Below are positions 14,110 to 20,139 of a DNA stretch of 20,139 nt, piece by piece. Both the position numbers and the translations under genes were made by a program. Origin of the DNA: DATLYH01 sp035575035 (GTDB lineage Bacteria > Planctomycetota > Planctomycetia > Gemmatales > Gemmataceae); assembly GCA_035575035.1 (NCBI GenBank), contig DATLYH010000135.1:1-20139 (forward strand), given 5' to 3'. Position 1 is the stretch's first letter. Every line of letters starts with the position of its first letter. Under the pieces are notes generated by a model, which did no database searches, was not told the DNA's origin, and saw nothing but the letters and a program-made list of their open reading frames with translations.

Positions 14110-14199
14110 GAGCCCGGAGCGTTAGCGACGGGTATTGTCCGAGCCCGGAGCGTTAGCGACGGGTATTATCCGAGCCCGGAGCGTCCGCGACGGGAAACG
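14110..14199. repeat. Tandem repeat, period 31, three copies
   Basis: GAGCCCGGAGCGTTAGCGAC begins copies at 14110 and 14141; the full 31-base units differ at one position (TATTGTCC/TATTATCC). A third, shorter and diverged copy (GAGCCCGGAGCGTCCGCGAC...) starts at 14172. A related fragment, GAGCCCGAAGCGT, occurs at about 19940-19952. The repeat fills the gap after the GH13 stop (14084); no gene is seen from 14085 to 14283. Confidence 0.8.
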
Positions 14200-14283
14200 C
14201 GCCGGTTTCCCCTTGGCTGCGGTTGCGGAGCCGCGAAGAATAGGATACAGATGTGCTTCATCCCCGTTCGACCGAGGTTTACC

Positions 14284-14751
14284 ATGAGCCCAACAAGCCC
14301 AACCAGTCCGACCGACCTGGAAACCGATCCCCGCTTCCCAAGCGGGCCGTGGACCGGCTTCTTCTTGCAATCGCTGATTCCCGGCCGGCACCTGATGGAG
14401 CTGCGCCTCACCTTCCGGAACGGCGCCATCACCGGCGAGGGGCGCGATTGGGTCGGCCGTTTCGTCGTCCACGGCCGGTACACGCTGGCCGACGGCAAGT
14501 GCCGCTGGACCAAGCGTTACCTGGGCAAGCATGATGTTTTCTACCAGGGCTACAACGAGGGGAAAGGCATCTGGGGCGTTTGGGAAATCCCGGCCTCGTC
14601 GGGGTTCTCGCCTCAGCGCGGCGGCTTCCACATCTGGCCCGAGGGGATGCCCGACCCGAGCCGGCCGCAACTAACCGAGGAAGCCGACCTGCCCCTCCCG
14701 GTGACGGAGGAGCTGGAGCCCAGCGAGCCGCTGCTGGTGCCGCTGAAGTGA
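14284..14751 (+). CDS. Conserved-looking hypothetical protein, probably beta-rich
   Basis: I do not recognise a named family for this 155-residue protein. It starts MSPTSPTSPTD, a short SPT repeat, then DPRFPSGPWTGFFLQ, LTFRNGAITGEGRDWVGRF, VVHGRYTLADGKCRWTKRY, FYQGYNEGKGIWGVWEI and RGGFHIWPEG. The succession of short strands with glycines and aromatic residues suggests a small beta-barrel or lipocalin/avidin-like fold; that is an inference from pattern only. There is no signal peptide or membrane helix. ATG at 14284 has GAGG six bases upstream, and an open frame extending leftward is translated 31-bp repeat (RARSVSDG) and is rejected. It follows the GH13 gene after about 200 bp of repeats and ends within a strong hairpin. 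Confidence 0.75.
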   Translation: MSPTSPTSPTDLETDPRFPSGPWTGFFLQSLIPGRHLMELRLTFRNGAITGEGRDWVGRFVVHGRYTLADGKCRWTKRYLGKHDVFYQGYNEGKGIWGVWEIPASSGFSPQRGGFHIWPEGMPDPSRPQLTEEADLPLPVTEELEPSEPLLVPLK

Positions 14752-14773
14752 GAGGTGCCGCTTGCGGCATCTC

Positions 14774-14779
<6 letters not shown>
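14746..14779. terminator. Bidirectional hairpin containing both convergent stop codons
   Basis: AAGTGAGAGGTGCCGC (14746-14761), a TT loop and GCGGCATCTCTTACTT (14764-14779) form a 16-bp stem with two G-T pairs. The TGA of the plus-strand gene (14749-14751) and the TAA of the minus-strand gene (14774-14776) are both inside it. No long T-run follows. Its centre contains the GCCGCTTGCGGC palindrome. Confidence 0.75.
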
Positions 14780-15865
<1,086 letters not shown>

Positions 15866-15968
15866 AGGTATTCAACAAGATACTAAAAACGCCCACTCCT
15901 TGACTACGGGGGTTAGATGGACATCACATCCTTCGGCCTGGAGCGGGCCGCCGCGGTGGAGACGGCTG

Positions 15969-15985
15969 GCGGACTTCTCGTCCGC
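15969..15985 (-). terminator. Small hairpin after the amidohydrolase stop
   Basis: GCGGAC, a 5-base loop and GTCCGC form a perfect 6-bp stem eight bases past the amidohydrolase stop at 15993. The position suits a terminator on the minus strand, but there is no T-run. The rest of the 127-bp gap shows nothing definite. Confidence 0.35.
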
Positions 15986-15992
15986 TCCCCGG

Positions 15993-16829
15993 CTACAGCC
16001 GGAACAGCGCCCGGGCGTTGTCCTCGAAAATGTGTTGATGATGGACTTCGGGGATGGCGGAGCGGATGAAATTGCGGTAAGCCACCATCGGGGCCAGCGG
16101 CCAGTCGCTGCCGTACAGGAAGCGGTTGGGCCGCTCAGCGTAGCGGAAGGCCCGCTCCACCGCCCGGGCCGTCTCGTGGATCAACTCGCGCCGCTCCTCG
16201 GCGTTGAAACCGGCCGCACTGCCCACCACCAGGCCGGACAGATCAGCCCAGACATTGATGTTCTTGTAAACCACTTCGGCCGCCTCGGTCAGCCAGGGAT
16301 TGCCGAGGTGGGCCAGCACGAAGCGGACATCGGGATGGTCCACCGCCACATCATCCACCAGGAGCGGATGGGCGAAGCGCAGCTTGGCACGAGGCGAATA
16401 GGTGTCGCCGGTGTGGAAGACAAAGGGGAGGTCGAAGCGGGCCGCCAGTTCGTAGTAGGGGATGTAGGCGGGGTGGTCGGGCCCGTAGTGCAGGTAGCCG
16501 AGGTAGCCTTTCAGCGCTTTGACCTGGCCGGTGCGCAGGACCGCTTCCACGCGGTGGAGGTGCTCCGGGGTGGACGCGGTGGGATCGGCAACGCCGACGG
16601 CGTACAGCCCCGGCACCACCTGGGCAAGGCGCAGGGTGGCGGCCACGCCCAGCGGGTCGTCGGCCGAACTGCTGCGGCTGCCCATCGCCAGGGCGTGCGT
16701 CACCCCGGCCGCCTGCATCTCCCGGCGCAGGATGGCTGCCACCGCCTCGGGCGGCCCCTCGATCAGCGGGCTCAGTGAGCCGACCCCCGGCAGGTTGGGG
16801 GGCACTACGTGGATGTGAACATCAATCAT
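15993..16829 (-). CDS. Amidohydrolase family protein (amidohydrolase_2-type metal-dependent hydrolase)
   Basis: The 278-residue product fits the amidohydrolase_2 TIM barrel: MIDVHIHV supplies H5 and H7 of the HxH metal motif, PFVFHTGDTY gives H139, RFVLAHLGNPWL gives H174, and RFLYGSDWPLAP carries D242, the catalytic aspartate. Members include decarboxylases (ACMSD-like) and lactone or amide hydrolases; the substrate is not evident. It is cytoplasmic by sequence. A TATAAT lies on the minus strand about 36 bases upstream of the ATG. The sigma-54 activator gene follows after 127 bp on the same strand, which may be coincidental. Confidence 0.9.
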   Translation of the reverse strand: MIDVHIHVVPPNLPGVGSLSPLIEGPPEAVAAILRREMQAAGVTHALAMGSRSSSADDPLGVAATLRLAQVVPGLYAVGVADPTASTPEHLHRVEAVLRTGQVKALKGYLGYLHYGPDHPAYIPYYELAARFDLPFVFHTGDTYSPRAKLRFAHPLLVDDVAVDHPDVRFVLAHLGNPWLTEAAEVVYKNINVWADLSGLVVGSAAGFNAEERRELIHETARAVERAFRYAERPNRFLYGSDWPLAPMVAYRNFIRSAIPEVHHQHIFEDNARALFRL

Positions 16830-16864
16830 GGCCGGCTCTCACCCGCGCCAGGCGTCTGCCGGCT

Positions 16865-16870
16865 ATTATA
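16865..16870 (-). promoter_or_regulatory. Candidate -10 element (TATAAT) for the amidohydrolase gene
   Basis: A perfect TATAAT on the minus strand would start transcription near 16858, leaving a leader of about 28 nt. The expected -35 position reads CCGGAA and is a poor match, so this is a partial promoter call. Confidence 0.4.
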
Positions 16871-16997
16871 TGGCTCCATTCCGGGGCTTCCGGCCGCCCC
16901 AGAACGCATCCCCGGCCACCCGACCGTGGGTAACGAGCGCTCCTCGCGGATTCGCCGCGCTAAACGAGAAGAGATGAATGCATCCCCGGGACCGACA

Positions 16998-18032
16998 TTA
17001 CTGGGGGGCGTAGCTGCCGCGGTGGACGTAGTTCATGGCCAGGGCCGTGACCAGTGTCGTCAGGGCCACCACTGCCGGCGTTTCCCGGTCCTCCGGGTAA
17101 ACCTGCTTGAGCTGGTCGGCCCGCTCGGCCAGGTGACGGAGTAGCGCCCGGGTCCGCTCGGGGAAGTGGCCGGTCCAGCGGTAGACATGGGCCATCAGGT
17201 CGCGTTCCACCTTGCGGATCAATTCCGCGGCCGGCCGGCGCAGGGCGGTGGTCGTTGGGTCTTCCGACTGCCCCAGCTCCTCAAAGATCGAGCGCAGCGA
17301 GCCGTCCAGCCCCGGCGGGAGCGAATCGCCGGCCGCGGAAGACGACCGGTAATAGTCGCGGAGCGAGTAGTCCAGGCTGTCCACCGCCTCGTCCAGGTCC
17401 ACGGTTGTCACCACCGGCTCGCGGTCGGCCAGCTCGGCCATGATCCGGTCGCAGTAATGGAGCTTGGCCAGCGCTTCCGGTTTGTCGGCATATTCCGTCC
17501 GCCAGTCTCGGCCGGGCGTCATCCAGACCGCGAACGTCTCCGCCCAGTCCTCGTCGGGGTGTTTCTGCGCGTACCAGCCCGGCAAGTGGGCGACGTAGCG
17601 CGGATTGAACGGCTCGGGGCGGTAATCTTCCAGATAGGGTTGCGTGATGGAGCCGAAGAGCTTGACCCACTCTTCCTGTTCGTAGAGCCGGTAGCCGTAA
17701 TTGACGACATGCCCCATCTCATGACGGAGATAGCGGAGGATGTCGGCGCGGCTGCTCCCTTCGATATGGCCGACGTGGCGGGCATGCAGCGCCGTCAACT
17801 CCGGCCGGGCCAGGTAAAACGGGATGGCAATGGCCGTTGTGTTAAAGGGAACCCCCCATTCGTGGGAGAGGTAGAAATGAGGGCGGAGGCGGCGGATGCC
17901 CACCCGGTCCAACTCAGTCAGGAACTCATGAAGGATCGGCTCAAGCTGTGTCCCCTCGATCTTCAGCCCCAGGTCGCGGATTGGCTTCGACCAGTAGGGC
18001 CCCTCGGTAGCGGTGAATTCATGAGTTGGCAT
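16998..18032 (-). CDS. Putative zinc-binding metallopeptidase (Peptidase_Mx-like)
   Basis: The 344-residue protein contains ILRYLRHEMGHVVNYGYRL, where H104-E-x-x-H108 is a zinc/catalytic motif, and a downstream HPDEDWAETFAVWM segment whose E165 is the likely third ligand. This arrangement (HEMGHxxNY followed by DEDxAETFAxW) is what I associate with the putative zinc-binding metallopeptidase family. It lacks a signal peptide and so appears cytoplasmic. The C-terminal third (about 240-344) is helical without recognised motifs. ATG at 18032 gives MPTHEFTATEGPYW; there is no good Shine-Dalgarno site, and a TTG-initiated extension to 18110 is not supported. It diverges from cbiQ. Substrate unknown. 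Confidence 0.83.
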   Translation of the reverse strand: MPTHEFTATEGPYWSKPIRDLGLKIEGTQLEPILHEFLTELDRVGIRRLRPHFYLSHEWGVPFNTTAIAIPFYLARPELTALHARHVGHIEGSSRADILRYLRHEMGHVVNYGYRLYEQEEWVKLFGSITQPYLEDYRPEPFNPRYVAHLPGWYAQKHPDEDWAETFAVWMTPGRDWRTEYADKPEALAKLHYCDRIMAELADREPVVTTVDLDEAVDSLDYSLRDYYRSSSAAGDSLPPGLDGSLRSIFEELGQSEDPTTTALRRPAAELIRKVERDLMAHVYRWTGHFPERTRALLRHLAERADQLKQVYPEDRETPAVVALTTLVTALAMNYVHRGSYAPQ

Positions 18033-18262
18033 GGCATCATCGTACCACAACCCGGTGATCTGGTTGAGTCGAGTTGCGGTGGCTGAAAATCGGTTGCTTC
18101 CCAAGCGCAACTATTGTGCCGGGACTGGGCGGAGGCGCCGCCCTGGAAAGGAAGCTCTGCCACGGGGCACGAGTGCAGCAGCCGGCCGAAAACGGCTTGC
18201 GGGGCCGGGGCGAATGTGATGCAATGGCCGGACATCCGTACCTGACCCCCAGGCCGTTCGCC

Positions 18263-19027
18263 ATGACGCTTGCTCTGGAATACCTGCCCTGTCGCGATTC
18301 GCCGATCCGCCGCCTCGACCCTCGCTGGAAGCTGGCCGCTCTGCTGCCGGCCGTGGCCATCGTCGCCGTGTTGCGGAGTCTGCCGGCAGCGGCCGCCGCC
18401 CTTGCCGGTGCCTTGGCCCTGGCCGCCCTCAGCCGGCTGCCGCTGCGCTGGTACTTGACCCGTATCGGCATGCTGGCGGCGGTCCTGGCTCTGTTCGCAC
18501 TCCCCCTGCCTCTGCTGCTCGGCAATGAAGGCCCCGCCTGGGAGGTCGGCCCGCTGCGCTTCTCGGCGCGGGGCGCCTGCGTGGCCCTGCTGCTATGTAC
18601 CAAGGCGGTAGCGATCGTCACCCTGATGCTGGTGTTGCTGGCCACCGCTCCGCTTGACGCCACACTCAAGGCGGCCCATGCCCTGCGCGTGCCGGGGCTG
18701 CTGGTGCAGCTGGCGATGCTCAGCTACCGCTACGTTTTCGTGGTGGCCGACGAACTGGCCCGGTTGCGCATCGCCCTGCGCGTCCGTGGCTACCGCAACC
18801 GGGCAAACCGGCACAGTTACCGCACCATCGGCCACGTCGCCGGCGCGCTTCTGGTGCGCAGTTTCGAGCGCTCCGAGCGCGTCGGCCAGGCCATGCGCTG
18901 CCGCGGCTTTGACGGCCGATTCCGCTCCCTGACCGAGTTCGCCACCCGGCCCGCTGACGTGGCCGCCTTCCTCCTCATCGCCGGGGCCGCGGCCGCCTTG
19001 CTGGTCTGTGACATACTCGGGGTCTAA
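18263..19027 (+). CDS. cbiQ: ECF transporter T component (CbiQ family)
   Basis: The 254-residue membrane protein fits the transmembrane (T) subunit of cobalt/nickel-type energy-coupling-factor transporters. The N-terminal DSPIRRLDPRWKL is typical, followed by hydrophobic segments at about 28-60, 68-90 and 108-135, and a final one at 233-251. Two ARG-like coupling motifs contact the ATPase: LRIALRVRGYRNR and VGQAMRCRGFDGRF. The ATPase gene lies 121 bp downstream. No cbiM, cbiN or other substrate-binding gene is next to it, so the substrate (Co2+, Ni2+ or a vitamin) is uncertain. ATG 18263 is chosen for the family start; ATG 18224 is in frame and possible. Neither has a strong Shine-Dalgarno site. 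Confidence 0.9.
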   Translation: MTLALEYLPCRDSPIRRLDPRWKLAALLPAVAIVAVLRSLPAAAAALAGALALAALSRLPLRWYLTRIGMLAAVLALFALPLPLLLGNEGPAWEVGPLRFSARGACVALLLCTKAVAIVTLMLVLLATAPLDATLKAAHALRVPGLLVQLAMLSYRYVFVVADELARLRIALRVRGYRNRANRHSYRTIGHVAGALLVRSFERSERVGQAMRCRGFDGRFRSLTEFATRPADVAAFLLIAGAAAALLVCDILGV

Positions 19028-19034
19028 GACGGCC

Positions 19035-19070
19035 GTTTGCGGCCCGGGGCAAGAGCGCTAAGCCGCAAGC
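19035..19070 (+). promoter_or_regulatory. Hairpin in the cbiQ-cbiO gap
   Basis: GTTTGCGGC (19035-19043) pairs with GCCGCAAGC (19062-19070) with one G-T pair. It begins eight bases after the cbiQ stop and includes a copy of the GCCGCAAGCGGC repeat. It could be a terminator or a processing site between the two genes. Confidence 0.4.
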
Positions 19071-19077
19071 GGCAACC

Positions 19078-19105
19078 AAGACAATCCCAGGCGATCCGGT
19101 ATAAG
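19078..19105 (+). promoter_or_regulatory. Weak candidate promoter for cbiO
   Basis: AAGACA and TATAAG are 16 bases apart (4 of 6 and 5 of 6 matches to the sigma-70 consensus), placing a start about 40 bases before the cbiO ATG. If real, cbiO could be expressed separately from cbiQ. Confidence 0.3.
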
Positions 19106-19148
19106 ATGATGGATTGACCGTTTTCAATCCCCCCATCCGCAATGGAAA

Positions 19149-19895
19149 ATGGCCAAGCCCGCGATCTGCGTTCGGGACCTGACTTACACCTACCCCGGCG
19201 GGCCGGTCGCCCTGGACGGCGTCAGTTTCGAGGTGGCCGAGGGGGAAAGCGTCGGGCTGGTGGGGCCGAACGGGGCGGGCAAGACGACTCTGTTCCTGTG
19301 TCTGGGCGGGGTGTTGCCGGTGAAGGCCGGGGCCGTCCGCTTGGCCGGACTCGATCCGGCGGACCCGGCCCAGCGACGCCGGCTGCCGGCCCATGTGGGG
19401 ATCGTCTTTCAGAACAGTGATGACCAGCTCTTCAATACCACCGTGTTTGATGACGTGGCCTTTGGGCCGCTCAACCTTGGCCTCTCCCCCGATGAGGTGC
19501 GCCGCCGTGTGGCCGAGGCGCTGGAGCGCGTCGGGCTGACCGGACTGGAGCAGCGAGTTCCCTTCCATCTGTCTGGCGGCGAAAAGCGGCGGGCGGCGCT
19601 GGCAGGCGTGCTGGCCATGCGGCCGGAGATTCTGCTCCTGGACGAGCCGTCGATGCACCTGGACCCGCGCGGCCGACGGGAGCTGATCCGGCTGATCAAC
19701 GATCTGGCTGTGACCAAGGTCATCGCCTCGCACGACCTGGAGTTGATCCTGCAAACGTGCAGCCGGGCCCTGGTGCTTGACCGCGGCCGGTTGGTCGCCG
19801 ACGGGCCGGCCCGTACCCTCCTGGCCGATGCCGCCCTGATGGACGCCCACGGCCTGGAGGTGCCTCACAGCCTAGCCGCGCGGGGTGGTGGGTGA
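19149..19895 (+). CDS. cbiO: ECF transporter ATP-binding protein (CbiO family)
   Basis: The 248-residue ATPase powers uptake with CbiQ. All ABC motifs are intact: Walker A GPNGAGKTT (39-47), Q-loop VFQNSDDQLFN with Q88, signature LSGGEKRRAAL (141-151), Walker B ILLLDEPS with D165 and E166, and the switch histidine H195 in IASHD. The QNSDDQLF wording is characteristic of ECF-type ATPases. The opening ICVRDLTYTYPGGPVALDGV is a standard A-loop region. No clear Shine-Dalgarno site precedes ATG 19149. It is on the same strand as cbiQ with a 121-bp gap that is longer than usual for this pair and contains a hairpin and a possible promoter. Confidence 0.95.
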   Translation: MAKPAICVRDLTYTYPGGPVALDGVSFEVAEGESVGLVGPNGAGKTTLFLCLGGVLPVKAGAVRLAGLDPADPAQRRRLPAHVGIVFQNSDDQLFNTTVFDDVAFGPLNLGLSPDEVRRRVAEALERVGLTGLEQRVPFHLSGGEKRRAALAGVLAMRPEILLLDEPSMHLDPRGRRELIRLINDLAVTKVIASHDLELILQTCSRALVLDRGRLVADGPARTLLADAALMDAHGLEVPHSLAARGGG

Positions 19896-20028
19896 GGCCC
19901 TGCCGGGACAGGGTGCCGTGCCCAGGGCGTTTCTTTCAGAGCCCGAAGCGTGGGATTCCCCTCGTTAACCCAAACCCCGAGTTCCTGCCAACCTCCCAAT
20001 CGGCCCCATCCGGCCGTAGCCAACCGGC

Positions 20029-20139
20029 CGGCTCACGCCGGCCGCTCGCCCTAGCACCGGACGGCTCACGCCGGCCGCTCGCCCTAGCACCGGACGGCTC
20101 ACGCCGGCCGCTCGCCCTAGCACCGGACGGCTCACGCCG
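20029..20139. repeat. Perfect 33-bp tandem repeat running off the window end
   Basis: Three identical 33-base units starting GGCTCACGCCGGCCGCTCGC begin at 20030, 20063 and 20096, with 11 bases of a fourth unit at 20129-20139. There are no unique spacers, so it is not a CRISPR array. No gene is seen between the cbiO stop (19895) and the window end; the 19896-20028 stretch holds a fragment of the 31-bp repeat family near 19940 and degenerate CGGCCG-rich sequence. Confidence 0.9.

Noticed and set aside
13885..14283. Extension of the small plus-strand protein into the GH13 gene
   Set aside because: It overlaps GH13 coding sequence in another frame and reads through the 31-bp repeats; ATG 14284 has a good ribosome site.
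18110..18262. Possible cobalamin riboswitch before cbiQ
   Set aside because: Fragments such as GCCACGGGGCACGAG drew attention, but the conserved B12-box pattern and the surrounding core are not present in order.
20029..20139. Possible CRISPR array
   Set aside because: Units are contiguous and identical with no variable spacers, and no cas gene is present.

Overview
The window looks like a chromosomal stretch of a high-GC planctomycete, most likely of the Gemmatales/Gemmataceae type. The main clues are a DUF1559 prepilin-like gene followed by a small carboxypeptidase-regulatory-like lipoprotein gene (a pairing characteristic of planctomycetes), a ceramidase-like secreted hydrolase, weak or absent Shine-Dalgarno sites at several genes, and abundant short intergenic repeat families. 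The taxon is inferred from gene content; no rRNA or tRNA gene is present to confirm it.

Left part (1-9620), almost all on the minus strand: the 3' end of a plus-strand E2 acyltransferase gene converges on a luciferase-like flavin monooxygenase. Behind it come a decayed lipoprotein gene, its intact paralogue and the DUF1559 gene. Next is a minus-strand series read hisD, hisC, a sugar-phosphate isomerase/epimerase-like gene and a DUF58 gene, then a CNNM/CBS membrane protein. hisD and hisC supply the last two steps of histidine synthesis (hisC makes histidinol phosphate, hisD oxidises histidinol to histidine). Their junction is occupied by a heptanucleotide-repeat element that runs into the hisD reading frame. 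A second heptad element of a different consensus forms the 5' leader and start codon of the DUF58 gene.

Middle part (9882-14751), plus strand: a single-pass membrane protein with eight ~20-residue proline-rich repeats and a TPR-like C-terminal domain, a secreted neutral-ceramidase-like hydrolase, a GH13 alpha-amylase-family enzyme, and a small conserved-looking protein of unknown function. A strong hairpin containing both stop codons separates this block from the next.

Right part (14774-20139): minus-strand genes for a PspF-like sigma-54 activator, an amidohydrolase and a zinc metallopeptidase, then divergent plus-strand cbiQ and cbiO (T component and ATPase of an energy-coupling-factor cobalt/nickel-type transporter) without a substrate-binding component in view. 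The window ends inside a perfect 33-bp tandem repeat.

No CRISPR array, insertion sequence, prophage gene, tRNA or rRNA was seen. I do not see a clear multi-gene novel system. The most unusual material is the heptad-repeat elements that contribute coding sequence to host genes, the proline-repeat membrane protein, and the set of intergenic repeat families.
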